Positions 1 to 8,772 of a stretch of DNA of 64,000 nucleotides are shown piece by piece. Under the pieces are notes generated by a model. The model saw only the letters and a list, made by a program, of their open reading frames with translations. It was not told where the DNA came from and made no database searches. Numbering within the stretch: the stretch's first letter is position 1; each line of letters starts with the position of its first letter. The DNA is taken from the NCBI RefSeq assembly GCF_032714495.1, contig NZ_JAWDKB010000004.1, positions 186,001 to 250,000 of the forward strand, written 5' to 3'. The DNA comes from Methanorbis rubei. Lineage in GTDB: Archaea > Halobacteriota > Methanomicrobia > Methanomicrobiales > Methanocorpusculaceae. Both the position numbers and the translations under genes were made by a program.

Positions 1-120
1 TGAATTGTTTTTGGGTTCTGTGTTGTTCACGCCTCTCAGTGATTTTTTAATATCTGTGTCTTCCTGCGAAGCAGTAAGCAGGCTAAAGGCATGCGTTCCG
101 TTTTTCCGTGGGAGGCGGGA
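1..120. repeat. Partial mosaic intergenic repeat (CACGGA-word family), cut by the window edge
   Basis: This is the right-hand portion of an intergenic repeat. Bases 25-43 (gttcacgcctctcagtgat) recur exactly at 50380-50398 inside another copy. Bases 65-97 hold the GCTTCGC/GCAGGC/GCATGC hairpin module in reverse orientation, followed by the ccgtttttccgtggg end also seen near 1605 and 50420. A 76-codon frame crosses it, but its residues are repeat-derived and I do not call a gene. No gene is seen in 1-504; the stretch is repeat followed by a short leader for the prephenate dehydratase gene. Confidence 0.75.
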
Positions 121-167
121 GTTAATGGGCAACGCCGAAAATTTTATGCGAAAATATTTCTGCACAC

Positions 168-444
168 TCACGTGGAGTAACCACAGAATGCACGGAAATA
201 TCACGGAGTTTCACAGAAAAAATCGCATGCCTTAGGCCTGCTCACCGCTTCGCAGAAATGCACGGAGAACGCCTGCGGCGCCGGAATGCACGAAAAATTT
301 CCGAGATAATTTATTCTCTTTTATTCTCTCAAAATATGAAAAATATATTTCGTGCATTCCCGCAAAGCGGTGAACAGGCCGCAGGTGTTCTCCGTGCATT
401 CAGTGATGTTCTGTCTGCTCTGTGCATTTCGTGGTTACTTCACA
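168..444. repeat. Long inverted repeat, family A
   Basis: The left arm begins ggagtaaccacagaatgcac and contains gcacggagaacgcctgcggc. The right arm is its imperfect reverse complement, ending gtgcatttcgtggttactt. The two surround an AT-rich loop of about 60 bases at 295-350. The left arm also carries the GCATGCC/GGCCTGC/GCTTCGC module at 226-254, which is shared with the other repeat families. It lies upstream of the prephenate dehydratase gene. Frames of up to 79 codons here are artefacts of the repeat. Confidence 0.85.
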
Positions 445-504
445 TGAGACCAGAGACAGCTAAATCCTCACATTCAAATTTTTGCAGGTCGATGTAGTAC
501 CACA

Positions 505-1446
505 ATGACCACGCCCAGGATCGAAAAAGTTCTTCACGCCTCTATTGATAATCTGTATGCAGGCAGTGAGGATTTTCTGCGGGAAATTGAGACCGGTTTA
601 AACAGTACCCGCATCTCGTCACCGCGGGTAGGATATCAGGGTGTTGCCGGATCATTTGGCGAGCAGGCGACATTGGAATGTTTCGGCTCGTCTGCTGATA
701 CCATCCGAAACTACAATGAGTTCGATGATGTGCTTGCGGCGCTGGAGGCAGAGGAGATCGACTATGGTGTTTTACCGATCGAGAATTCAACCGCGGGAGA
801 TGTTCTGGAGGTCGCAGACATCATCACCACACATAACCTCTACATTGTCGGCGAACACATCATTCGGGTCCGTCACAACCTTCTCGGGGTCCCGGGGTCA
901 TCCGTCGAAAACATTCAGGAAGTTTACTCGCACACGCAGGCGATCAGCCAGTGCCGGGAGTTTCTCCGCACACATTCAGGGATGACGGCATACCCGTATG
1001 CAAACACTGCGTTCGCCGCAAAACATGTCGCGGAAACCAATGACCCGACGAAGGCATCCATCAGCAGTCTGCGTGCCGCAGAGTTGTACGGTCTTGCGGT
1101 TCTTGAGAAAAATATCCAGACAGCGAAAAATAATTACACGAGGTTTGTGATCCTCTCGCGTCACATGGAAATCTCTGAGAAGTGTGATAAGATCAGTCTT
1201 GCATTCTCCACAACCCACACGAGCGGTGCACTCTACGGCGTGCTCTCCCACTTTGCCTACAATGGCCTGAACCTTCTGAAAATTCAGTCGCGGCCAAAGC
1301 CGATGACGCCCTGGGAGTATGTCTTCTTCTTGGATCTCGCGGGAAATCTCGAGCAGGCAAATGTGCTGATTGCGCTCGGAAAAGTTCGGGAGCAGAGCAG
1401 CTGGTTCAAGCTGCTCGGAAATTATCCTCAGTTCCCGATGGAATAA
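505..1446 (+). CDS. pheA: Prephenate dehydratase
   Basis: Converts prephenate to phenylpyruvate in phenylalanine synthesis in the cytoplasm. The 313-residue protein has a leader of about 40 residues, then the dehydratase domain opening with GYQGVAGSFGEQA. ENSTAG follows near residue 92, and the catalytic/regulatory TRF motif (NYTRFVIL) sits near residue 211. A C-terminal ACT domain with KIQSRP replaces the classical ESRP phenylalanine-binding motif. There is no chorismate mutase domain, as is usual for the monofunctional archaeal enzyme. The ATG at 505 gives the full frame. The leader before GYQG is longer than in many homologues, so a start further in cannot be excluded. It stands alone between two intergenic repeats. 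Confidence 0.93.
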   Translation: MTTPRIEKVLHASIDNLYAGSEDFLREIETGLNSTRISSPRVGYQGVAGSFGEQATLECFGSSADTIRNYNEFDDVLAALEAEEIDYGVLPIENSTAGDVLEVADIITTHNLYIVGEHIIRVRHNLLGVPGSSVENIQEVYSHTQAISQCREFLRTHSGMTAYPYANTAFAAKHVAETNDPTKASISSLRAAELYGLAVLEKNIQTAKNNYTRFVILSRHMEISEKCDKISLAFSTTHTSGALYGVLSHFAYNGLNLLKIQSRPKPMTPWEYVFFLDLAGNLEQANVLIALGKVREQSSWFKLLGNYPQFPME

Positions 1447-1462
1447 GAGGAGGCCGCACTTC

Positions 1463-1625
1463 AGCCCACGGACCACACGGACCACACGGATATTTCACAG
1501 AAAAACATCACGGAGCAGACAAGAACGTCACAGAAATATTGTTTCGAGTGTGAGTTCCGTGATTTTCTCGTCTGCTCCGTGATATTTTTCTGTGAAATTC
1601 CGTGTGTTCCGTTTTTCCGTGGGCG
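1463..1625. repeat. Long inverted repeat, family B
   Basis: Arms run from gcccacgg to ccgtgggc. The left arm contains ttcacagaaaaacatcacgg and agcagac. The right arm is its reverse complement, with gtctgctccgtgatattttt and ctgtgaaattccgtg. The loop is short, around 1540. The left end carries a local tandem of cacggac words. It separates pheA from the downstream J-protein gene on the same strand. Confidence 0.85.
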
Positions 1626-1690
1626 ACTCAGAGAGAAGCAACCAAGCAAGTAAGATTATGATTTCATCCTTCCAACATATCCACAATATT

Positions 1691-2464
1691 ATGGCAGATA
1701 CCGATACTCATTATGCCACGCTGGGTATTCCGCGGAATGCGACCGCCGAGATGATAAAGAAGGCCTACATCGCCCTGGTCAAACAGTATCACCCTGACCG
1801 TGCGGGCTCAGACGAGGATAAACAGGATGAATACAACGAGCGTCTGCTCAAAATCATGGCAAGTTATGAGGTTCTCGGAGATCCACAAAAGCGTGCCGAG
1901 TACGATGCCTGCCTCTCGGAAAATACTGATGAACAGGTCTGTGCCCCGCGGGGAAAAAAGATGGGCGGCATGCCGATCAAAGGCGGAGACATTGAGACTG
2001 ATTATCCGATCTCACTTGCTATTGCTGCATACGGCAAAGGAAAAATTCCGATGAAGGTTGCAGGCGAGCGTGTGGTCGTCAAGGTCTACCCGGGCGTGCG
2101 CCGTTACCGGCTTGAAGGTTACGGAGTTCCGGTCGAGCCCGGAAAACCACGCGGCGATCTTTATGTGAATCTGAAAATTATTCCCGAAGAGAACTGGGAG
2201 CTTGATGATGTGACCAACAATCTGATCAGAAAACTCCAGATAACCCCTAAGCAGGCCGAACGCGGAGGACCGGTTCCTGTTCAGCTGCTGTTCAATAAAA
2301 TACTCAAGGTCACCGTTCCGGCAGATTCGAAAACTGGTGACCGGTTTGCCCCGCCGGAAGGAAAGGGGCTTGGCGTGATGTCGCCGAAAAAGAAGGGAGA
2401 TCTGATCATCGAAGTGGAAGTTGCAGAGAAGAAAGGATTTTTGTCCGGAATTTTTGGGAAGTGA
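1691..2464 (+). CDS. J-domain protein (DnaJ-like, no zinc finger)
   Basis: Probable Hsp70 co-chaperone. Residues 1-70 form a J domain (HYATLGIPRNATAEMIKKAY) with the essential HPD in QYHPDRAG. This is followed by a basic linker and a DnaJ C-terminal-like substrate-binding region: the VKVYPGVRRYRLEGYG segment, GDLYVNLKI, and a last part with VPADSKTGDRFAPPEGKG and GDLIIEVEV. There is no CxxCxGxG zinc-binding repeat and no Gly/Phe-rich stretch, so it is a 257-residue type-B-like or specialised J protein and not canonical DnaJ. The ATG at 1691 starts directly at the J domain. The frame is open upstream to 1592, but that part is repeat-derived. The next gene begins 6 bases after the stop. Confidence 0.85.
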   Translation: MADTDTHYATLGIPRNATAEMIKKAYIALVKQYHPDRAGSDEDKQDEYNERLLKIMASYEVLGDPQKRAEYDACLSENTDEQVCAPRGKKMGGMPIKGGDIETDYPISLAIAAYGKGKIPMKVAGERVVVKVYPGVRRYRLEGYGVPVEPGKPRGDLYVNLKIIPEENWELDDVTNNLIRKLQITPKQAERGGPVPVQLLFNKILKVTVPADSKTGDRFAPPEGKGLGVMSPKKKGDLIIEVEVAEKKGFLSGIFGK

Positions 2465-2469
2465 GAGAG

Positions 2470-3174
2470 ATGACTGAAAAAAAACCCGGTAACCTGACGG
2501 CTGCTGATTTTTATCATGCGATGTACAGACGATTCGACGCGGCCGCAGCAGAAGGAGAAACCGCGCTTGAGATTACCGCAGGTGATCTGCATAAAGTCCT
2601 GAAGGCCGCAAACCGTCTCTCGCTCTGCTGCAACTGCCTCTATGATATGCAAAACATCGGCGACGTCATTTTACAGGCGCCATCTGGCGGTGTTGGCGCG
2701 TCACTTCTGGTTCACTACGCACTTCCACGCGAGAAAGGTCTGCATCTTGAGAAAAGCATCTATCCTTCCGTGCTGATAAAATCCCAGTCAGAGATGCGGA
2801 CACGGCAGATGGAAGAGCTTGCGAGTGTACACCCGATCTTTCGCGATCTCGGCATGATCGCAAGACAGAAAAAATCTGAAGTCTCTACCCGCAAACTCTG
2901 CGACATTACCGAGGCTACGGCAGAACTTATCTGCCGGATGCAAAAAATTCGAATCGACAACAAAAAATTCGGTACAGTCTGTTCATCCATCGGCCGCACC
3001 GGCATCCTGAGTCCCGAAGGATTGTATGCGCTGGACTTCGTGCGCATCATTGGCAACACACATGCACGAAAAATTCCTGACGCGTATCTCATGACGCCCG
3101 AAGTGTTTGCCTACGCTGCCCATGCATTTTTGATCTTTGCCGATGAAGTTGTGGACAAGCGGTTGATCTGGTAA
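2470..3174 (+). CDS. Hypothetical protein, C-terminal half resembling DUF4145
   Basis: Function not recognised. The protein has 234 residues and is soluble, with no membrane segment. The N-terminal part contains a CCNC pair (SLCCNCLYDMQNIGD). The C-terminal part is helical, with a HARKIPDAY segment and a final helix FLIFADEVVDK. That pattern is like DUF4145 domains, which are often attached to restriction or defence proteins. It follows the J-protein gene by 6 bases, suggesting co-transcription. A GTG at 2461 in the same frame would overlap the previous stop; the ATG at 2470 is preferred. The DUF4145 assignment is by eye and weak. Confidence 0.6.
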   Translation: MTEKKPGNLTAADFYHAMYRRFDAAAAEGETALEITAGDLHKVLKAANRLSLCCNCLYDMQNIGDVILQAPSGGVGASLLVHYALPREKGLHLEKSIYPSVLIKSQSEMRTRQMEELASVHPIFRDLGMIARQKKSEVSTRKLCDITEATAELICRMQKIRIDNKKFGTVCSSIGRTGILSPEGLYALDFVRIIGNTHARKIPDAYLMTPEVFAYAAHAFLIFADEVVDKRLIW

Positions 3175-3242
3175 AAATCTGAAGAAAAAATAAATTTATA
3201 AAAAAAGGACTTACACGGTGTGATTCTGATGCATGCAACTTT

Positions 3243-3440
3243 GCTTGGAATAACCACTGAATGCACGGAGAACGCCTGCGGCGCCGGAATGCACGGAAAG
3301 ATTTCCGAGATAATCTATTCTTAATTATTTTCTCAAAATTTGAAAAATATATTCCGTGCATTCCGGCGCCGCAGGCATTCTCCGTGCATTTTCTTTTCCG
3401 TGAAGCTCTGTGTGTTCTGTGCATTCCGTGGTTACTTCGA
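3243..3440. repeat. Long inverted repeat, family A, between convergent genes
   Basis: This is the cleanest family A copy. The left arm holds gcacggagaacgcctgcggc and gccggaatgcac. The loop is about 50 bases and AT-rich. The right arm has gtgcattccggcgccgcagg, cattctccgtgcatt and finally ccgtggttactt. Arms match almost base for base. It occupies the gap 3175-3527 between two convergent genes, so it could act as a two-way transcription stop. The same gap starts with an A/T-rich run and a 20-base word (aggacttacacggtgtgatt, 3206-3225) that recurs at 21793-21812. Confidence 0.88.
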
Positions 3441-3527
3441 ATGAGGCCAAGGAAATAAATCACAAACAAAAACTCATCACTGCATAATTCCTAAAAAAAT
3501 AAAAAATAAAAAAATATTTTCCAGAAC

Positions 3528-4754
3528 TTACGTTCCGTGATTCCAGCTGGACATGTACTCTTTCTGCTCAGCTGAAAGTTCGTCCAGTGTTGCGCCAACC
3601 GCCGCAAGTTTCAGCCGTGCGATGTACTCATCCATCTCTGTTGGCACATCGTGAACGCCGGCAGAAAGCGTGCGCCCAAACTTTGCCACATACTCAACCG
3701 ACAACGCCTGCACCGCAAAGCTGAGGTCCATCACTTCGATCGGATGGCCCATACCTTTCGGCGTTGCGAGGTTGACCAGTCTTCCTTCCGCAAGCAGGTG
3801 AATCTTTTTGCCGTCGATGATGTAGGTATCAATACCGTCGCGGTGCTCGACAGCTGCTGCGTGTTCTGCAAGCCAGATGCCATCGATTTCATTGTTGAAG
3901 TGGCCGGCGTTCGAGAGAATTGCACCCGACTTCATCAACGGGAAGTGGCGGCCGGTGATGATGCCGCAGTTGCCGGTCGTTGTAACAAATAGATCGCCAA
4001 CCTTTGCCGCCTCAATCATACTCATCACATCAAATCCGTCGAAGTGTGCCTGAAGTGCGCGGCGGGAATCGATCTCGGTCACAATCACGCGTGCTCCAAG
4101 TGCCCGCGCTTTGGTTGCAACACCGCGGCCGCAGTAACCGTAACCGGCAACCACCACATGACGGCCTGCAAGAAGCACGTTCGTGGTCAGCATGATGGAT
4201 GCAAGCACGCTCTCGCCAGTTCCGTGCACATTATCAAAATAATGTTTCATTGGCGTATCGTTTACCGCGATAACCGGAAACTCCAGCTTTCCGTCAGCCT
4301 GCATTGCACGCAGACGGTGGATACCGGTCGTGGTCTCCTCGCATGCGCCGATAATTTCCGGCAGCACATCGCGGCGGTCGATGTGAACACGGTTGATCAA
4401 ATCCATACCGTCATCGATCGTAAGTGTCGGGCGGGCATCGAGAACTTTATCGATAGCCGCATAGTACTCCTCGGTATTGCATCCGCGCTTTGCATAGCAG
4501 GCAATCCCTCCTTCGCGAAGGGCTTCAGCCACATCGTCCTGCGTTGAGAGCGGATTACATCCGGTAATGTAGACCTCGGCCCCTCCTGCGGCAAGTGTTC
4601 TAACCAAACATGCGGTCTTTGCCTCAACATGGAGCGCCATACCGATGCGCTGACCTGCAAGAGGCTTCTCCTTTTCAAACCGCTCACGAATCGCGTTTAA
4701 GACCGGCATGTACTGTGCGGCCCACTGAATTTTCTGTTCTCCGGTATGAGTCAT
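3528..4754 (-). CDS. ahcY: S-adenosylhomocysteine / S-inosylhomocysteine hydrolase
   Basis: NAD-dependent hydrolase of the adenosylhomocysteinase family, which removes the by-product of methyl transfer. At 408 residues it has the typical archaeal length. Visible features are the substrate-domain stretch TIDDGMDLINRVHI, the catalytic-region motif PVIAVNDTPMKHYFDN with GTGESV, and a Rossmann motif GYGYCGRGVA. In methanogens the characterised family member (Methanocaldococcus MJ1388) acts on S-inosylhomocysteine, so that is the likelier substrate here. The start is placed at the ATG at 4754, since the 20 residues upstream do not look conserved. It is divergent from hisF with a 70-base shared promoter region. 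Confidence 0.92.
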   Translation of the reverse strand: MTHTGEQKIQWAAQYMPVLNAIRERFEKEKPLAGQRIGMALHVEAKTACLVRTLAAGGAEVYITGCNPLSTQDDVAEALREGGIACYAKRGCNTEEYYAAIDKVLDARPTLTIDDGMDLINRVHIDRRDVLPEIIGACEETTTGIHRLRAMQADGKLEFPVIAVNDTPMKHYFDNVHGTGESVLASIMLTTNVLLAGRHVVVAGYGYCGRGVATKARALGARVIVTEIDSRRALQAHFDGFDVMSMIEAAKVGDLFVTTTGNCGIITGRHFPLMKSGAILSNAGHFNNEIDGIWLAEHAAAVEHRDGIDTYIIDGKKIHLLAEGRLVNLATPKGMGHPIEVMDLSFAVQALSVEYVAKFGRTLSAGVHDVPTEMDEYIARLKLAAVGATLDELSAEQKEYMSSWNHGT

Positions 4755-4824
4755 TGCCACACAAGTTGGTTTTGCAGGAAGATAATAGCAATGATAATTT
4801 TTGCAGACTTCCAACTATACCTGC
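4755..4824. promoter_or_regulatory. Divergent promoter region between ahcY and hisF
   Basis: Seventy bases separate the two start codons. The segment aagataatagcaatgataat is AT-rich and could hold TATA elements for either direction. I cannot place the individual boxes with confidence. Confidence 0.4.
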
Positions 4825-5631
4825 ATGGGACTTACACGGCGGGTTATTCCCTGTCTTGATCTCAAAGACGGGAGAGTTGTCAAAGGCGTAAACTTTGAGG
4901 GGCTGCGGGATGCAGGAGATCCTGTTGAGCTCGCGCGGACCTATAATGAACAGGGAGCTGACGAGGTGGTGTTTCTGGATATCGCTGCTTCCAAAAATAA
5001 TCGCGAGACGATGGTTGATGTTATCGGAAGAGCTGCCGACCAGCTGTTCCTTCCCCTGACGGTCGGGGGAGGCATCCGCACCACCAAAGATATTCAGGAG
5101 ATTCTCCGCGCGGGTGCAGACAAGGTAAGTCTGAACACAGCTGCTGTAAAGACGCCTGAGGTTATCAGCGAAGGCGCAAAATTGTTTGGCAATCAGTGCA
5201 TTGTGCTTGCCGAGGATGTCCGGCGAAACTATGAGATGCGGGATGGTGTAACCCCGGTTCATCTCCGCGACGGCAGGACCTGTTGGTATGAGGTCGTCAT
5301 CTACGGCGGCAGTCAGCCGACCGGTATGGATGCAATTTCCTGGGCGCAGGATGCAGTTCATCGCGGTGCAGGAGAAATTCTTCTGACGTCAATGGAAACG
5401 GACGGGGTGAAGACCGGTTTTGATCTGGAGATCACTGCGGCAATCTCGGATAACGTGGACGTTCCTGTGATTGCTTCGGGGGGTGTTGGGACGCTGGAAC
5501 ATTTCTATGACGGATTCGTGTTTGGGAAAGCGGATGCCTGTCTTGCGGCGAGTGTGTTTCATTACGGCGAGCTGACGGTCCGTGATGTGAAGGAGTACCT
5601 CTCCTCACGCGGCGTTCCGGTGCGGCTGTGA
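4825..5631 (+). CDS. hisF: Imidazole glycerol phosphate synthase cyclase subunit
   Basis: Forms imidazole glycerol phosphate and AICAR from PRFAR, using ammonia from HisH, in histidine synthesis. The 268-residue TIM barrel opens with [16 protein letters not shown]. It contains the VGGGIRT phosphate-binding segment (near residue 75), the [15 protein letters not shown] segment with the central threonine, and a second phosphate site [13 protein letters not shown]. The catalytic Asp of the first strand (CLDL) is present. The start is at the ATG at 4825; earlier codons in frame are not conserved. The GTG of the next gene overlaps its stop by 4 bases. HisH is not in the window. Confidence 0.95.
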   Translation: MGLTRRVIPCLDLKDGRVVKGVNFEGLRDAGDPVELARTYNEQGADEVVFLDIAASKNNRETMVDVIGRAADQLFLPLTVGGGIRTTKDIQEILRAGADKVSLNTAAVKTPEVISEGAKLFGNQCIVLAEDVRRNYEMRDGVTPVHLRDGRTCWYEVVIYGGSQPTGMDAISWAQDAVHRGAGEILLTSMETDGVKTGFDLEITAAISDNVDVPVIASGGVGTLEHFYDGFVFGKADACLAASVFHYGELTVRDVKEYLSSRGVPVRL

Positions 5632-6224
5632 ACAGCTGGGACGCGGACTACTCTGTTCGCGGCAGATTGTGGGGCGGTGCTGCGGGAGAACTTCCCGCCC
5701 TTCCGACAGGAAGCCGCGTTCTTGAGTGCGGCTGCGGCAACGGCAAGACACTTACTGCGATGAACTCCTGCGGCTGGAATGCTGTCGGCGTTGATATCTC
5801 TCCTGCGGCAGTTTTTCTCGCAGAAACCGCAGGATGTACTGCGATCACTGCTGACATCACTGCTTTACCGTTTGCGGATAATTCGTTTGATGCGGTGTTT
5901 GTCTGGCATGTGCTCGGTCATCTGCCGAGGACATTGTGGCAGCCTGCCGCAAGTGAAATACGCCGCGTTCTCACGAACCCTGGGATACTTTTTTTCAAAG
6001 GATTTTCCCGCAATGATATGCGGTGCGGGAAGGGAACCGAGATCGAACCTTTCTCCTATCTTCGGGGTGATGGGATTGTCACGCATTATTTTTCCGAAGA
6101 GGATCTCCACGAAGTATTTGGCGCAGGAGAACTAACCAGAGTTTCATGGAGTATGCGTGTTCGCGGAACCGAGTACGAGAGGGAGGAGCTGTGCGGAGTT
6201 TTTTTGAGGAGTCCGTATGAATGA
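5628..6224 (+). CDS. Class I SAM-dependent methyltransferase
   Basis: The 198-residue protein has a Rossmann-type methyltransferase fold. Motif I is [10 protein letters not shown], the acidic end of strand 2 is GVDIS, motif II/III is [15 protein letters not shown], and a C-terminal strand region follows. The acceptor is unknown. It begins with GTG overlapping the hisF stop (GTGA), so it is translationally coupled to hisF. Motif LPFADNSFD is common in small-molecule methyltransferases. No histidine-pathway role is implied by the coupling alone. Confidence 0.85.
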   Translation: MNSWDADYSVRGRLWGGAAGELPALPTGSRVLECGCGNGKTLTAMNSCGWNAVGVDISPAAVFLAETAGCTAITADITALPFADNSFDAVFVWHVLGHLPRTLWQPAASEIRRVLTNPGILFFKGFSRNDMRCGKGTEIEPFSYLRGDGIVTHYFSEEDLHEVFGAGELTRVSWSMRVRGTEYEREELCGVFLRSPYE

Positions 6225-6489
6225 TCCGATCGTTGGCGACTGGGAGAAGGCTGTCTTGTTTGCCGGAAGAATGCACTGCCGGTTTTACCCTGACAACACC
6301 GGGGTTGCCATCGGCAAAGTTCTCGGCCACAATATCAATGAGCCGTTTACCTGGCAGTGCAAAGGATGCGGGGTCTATCATATTTGTGCTCACGGACACG
6401 AGCATGATGTCTGCCTTTCGGGCGACCGGTTGGAGACCGTGTTCCAGGGCCATGCCCTCGACATGGCGCGGGTCAGATACACAAAATAA
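6217..6489 (+). CDS. Small hypothetical protein, probable beta-rich domain
   Basis: Function not recognised. The 90 residues include two cysteines in QCKGCGVYHIC and clustered histidines (ICAHGHEHDVC), which could bind a metal. The FYPDNTGVAI segment resembles strand-turn repeats in lipocalin-like or copy-number small archaeal domains. The start overlaps the end of the methyltransferase gene by 8 bases, so it is the third gene of the hisF string. There is no signal peptide or membrane segment. Confidence 0.6.
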   Translation: MNDPIVGDWEKAVLFAGRMHCRFYPDNTGVAIGKVLGHNINEPFTWQCKGCGVYHICAHGHEHDVCLSGDRLETVFQGHALDMARVRYTK

Positions 6490-6507
6490 TTTTTGCAGAA
6501 ATGAATA

Positions 6508-6712
6508 TTTTGAAACGCGAATAGCGCGAATAAAAAATCGCCAATGGCGATTTTCAGAAAAATTGTACGTGTTTTTCGAACGATTTTTTTTTTCAAACAA
6601 TAAATTATTCTGGTAAGATTTCAAAAATCGCCATTGGCGATTTTTTTTATTCGCGGGATTCCGCGAAGCGGTGAGCAGGCCGTAGGCATGCGATTCGCGT
6701 TTCAAAAAAGTT
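6508..6712. repeat. Long inverted repeat, family C, between convergent genes
   Basis: The outer arms are tttgaaacgcgaa and ttcgcgtttcaaa. The inner arms are aaaaatcgccaatggcgatt and its complement aaaatcgccattggcgattt. The words (gcgaata, atcgcca) differ from families A and B, but the right arm carries the same GCTTCGC/GCAGGC/GCATGC module at 6664-6695. It fills the gap between a plus-strand gene and the end of thrS. Confidence 0.85.
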
Positions 6713-6721
6713 TGAAATTTT

Positions 6722-8482
6722 TTAATCCCTGTTCTTGATCTCAGCAGAGATCTTTGTCAGGAACTCTTCGGGCGTCATTGAGACCGTGTTGCTGTCGCGG
6801 GTACGAATCGAGATAGTTTTCGTCTCCAGCTCTTTCTCGCCGATGATGATCATGTACGGAACTCTCTCGGTGTACTGGGCCTGCCGGATCATATATCCAA
6901 TCTTTTCATTGCGGTTGTCAAGCTCGCAGCGAATCTTCGCATCTTTCAGCATCTGATACACCTCAGATGCGTACTCCTCACTCTTTCTTGAGACCAGCAG
7001 AACCTTTGCCTGCATTGGTGCGAGCCAGACCGGGAACTTGCCTGCGAAATGTTCGGTCAGAATACCGATAAACCGCTCGATCGATCCAAAGCAGACGCGG
7101 TGGATCATAATCGGCCTTGGCCGCTCATCGTTCTCATCAACATATGAGAGGTCGAAGTTGTTCGGCATCTGGAAGTCGAGCTGGATTGTTCCGCACTGCC
7201 AGGTACGCCCGATGCAGTCACGGAGATGGAAGTCAATCTTCGGTCCGTAGAATGCACCGTCCCCCTCATTGATCGTGTAAGGAAGATTCAATTTGGTGAG
7301 GGCATCTGCAAGACCGTTCGTTGCCGCCTCCCAGTCCTCGTCGCTGCCCATGCTGTCCTCAGGCCGGGTTGAAAGTTCGAGGAAGTACTCGAATCCGAAC
7401 TTGGAGTAGACCTGATCAATCAGACCAACCACTGACGAAATCTCGTCGGCAATCTGATCTTTTCGCATGAAGATGTGAGCGTCGTCCTGCGTAAAGCTGC
7501 GGACGCGGAACAAGCCATGGAGTGTTCCTTTCATCTCATGGCGGTGGACAATACCAAGCTCTGCGAGACGAATCGGAAGCTCGCGGTAACTGTGCGGCTC
7601 GTTGGCATAGACCATGAGGGCGCCGGGGCAGTTCATCGGTTTGACGCAGAACTCCTCGTCATCGATCGTGGTCGTGTACATGTTTGCCTGATAATGATCC
7701 CAGTGGCCGCTTGTTTCCCAGAGATGGCGATTCATGATCAGAGGCGATGAGATCTCCTGATACCCGTTTGCCACGTGAAGCTCGCGCCAGTACTCAATTA
7801 AAGAGTTCTTGACGATCATGCCGTTTGGCAGGAAGAACGGGAATCCCGGACCCACATCCTCGAACATGAACAGCTTCATGTCTTTTCCGATCTTGCGGTG
7901 GTCGCGGCGCTCGGCCTCTTCGAGAAGCTTCAGATAATCTTCCAGCTCCTTTGAAGTTGCAAAGGCGGTTCCGTTGATTCTCGTCAGCATCTTATTTTTG
8001 CTGTCGTTCTTCCAGTATGCGCCGGAGAGACCGGTGAGTTTGAAGGCCTTCAGGGTCTTGGTGTAAGTGAGGTGCGGGCCCACACACATATCGATGTATT
8101 CGCCCTGTTCATAGAAACTCAGCGGCTCGTTTTCGTCAAGGTCTGCGATGTGTTCGGTCTTGTACGGTTCATTGCGCTCTTCCATGAGTTTTAACGCGTC
8201 CGCACGATTGAGGATGAACGGTTTTACCGGCAGGTTTGCCTTGACAATTTCCTGCATCTCTTTCTCGATTACCGGGAGGTCGGCGTCTGAGAGTTTGGTG
8301 TCTCCCAGATCGACATCATAGTAAAATCCCTTTTCGGTTGCAGGTCCGTAGGCAAATGACGCATGGGGATACAGACGTTTCACTGCCTGAGCGAGTACGT
8401 GGGCTGCCGTGTGGCGTATTACGTGCAGTTCCTCTTCTTTTGGGCACTCTCCCGTTTTTCCGTCGTTGTAAATTACTTTCAT
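6722..8482 (-). CDS. thrS: Threonyl-tRNA synthetase, bacterial-type without TGS domain
   Basis: Charges tRNA-Thr in the cytoplasm. The 586 residues begin with an editing domain of the bacterial/eukaryotic kind: HTAAH (HxxxH) near residue 24 and CVGPH (CxxxH) near residue 133. The class II core follows, with the zinc ligand region CVKPMNCPGALMVY, HRHEMKGTLHGLFRVRSF (motif 2), motif 3 near CFGSIERFIGIL and the anticodon-binding domain. The usual N-terminal TGS domain (about 60 residues) is missing, because the protein starts only 22 residues before HTAAH. Many euryarchaea instead have an editing domain of the D-aminoacyl-tRNA deacylase fold. Replacement by a bacterial-type gene is the inference. 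Confidence 0.95.
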   Translation of the reverse strand: MKVIYNDGKTGECPKEEELHVIRHTAAHVLAQAVKRLYPHASFAYGPATEKGFYYDVDLGDTKLSDADLPVIEKEMQEIVKANLPVKPFILNRADALKLMEERNEPYKTEHIADLDENEPLSFYEQGEYIDMCVGPHLTYTKTLKAFKLTGLSGAYWKNDSKNKMLTRINGTAFATSKELEDYLKLLEEAERRDHRKIGKDMKLFMFEDVGPGFPFFLPNGMIVKNSLIEYWRELHVANGYQEISSPLIMNRHLWETSGHWDHYQANMYTTTIDDEEFCVKPMNCPGALMVYANEPHSYRELPIRLAELGIVHRHEMKGTLHGLFRVRSFTQDDAHIFMRKDQIADEISSVVGLIDQVYSKFGFEYFLELSTRPEDSMGSDEDWEAATNGLADALTKLNLPYTINEGDGAFYGPKIDFHLRDCIGRTWQCGTIQLDFQMPNNFDLSYVDENDERPRPIMIHRVCFGSIERFIGILTEHFAGKFPVWLAPMQAKVLLVSRKSEEYASEVYQMLKDAKIRCELDNRNEKIGYMIRQAQYTERVPYMIIIGEKELETKTISIRTRDSNTVSMTPEEFLTKISAEIKNRD

Positions 8483-8546
8483 ACCTATTTCCTTGTCCGT
8501 GAAAATCAGTTTCAGCGGTATGTATAATTTTCAAAAGCTGATGTGT

Positions 8547-8584
8547 GCCCTCAGGTTTTGAGGGCATGCAGAGGTGTTCTCTGC
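8547..8584. promoter_or_regulatory. Two adjacent stem-loops upstream of thrS
   Basis: Two perfect short hairpins lie side by side: GCCCTCA...TGAGGGC at 8547-8565 and GCAGAG...CTCTGC at 8568-8584. They are 65-102 bases upstream of the thrS start. An AT-rich aattatacata-like element (about 8520-8531, minus strand) lies between them and the gene, so they may be upstream of the promoter and not in the leader. The rest of 8483-8772 shows no gene. Confidence 0.4.
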
Positions 8585-8772
8585 TTTCAGCTCAAGATAA
8601 CCGTACCTGTTTTGGTCTTGTAAGGCATATGTGTTTTGGTACTGGAAGCATTTCATAAAATCATATTTTTTGGCTTTGGAAGAATTTTTTGAAGATCGTC
8701 CATGATTGAATATCGAATGTGGGTTAATGGTATACACATCTATATCTGTCATTAATTTGTAATGAATGTCCT

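Noticed and set aside
5-497. Two open frames of 76 and 79 codons
   Set aside because: Both run through palindromic repeat DNA and their residues are translations of repeat words. Similar frames appear in the other copies.
8531-8752. Frame of 73 codons upstream of thrS
   Set aside because: It crosses both stem-loops and the likely promoter of the divergent gene, and has no recognisable motif.
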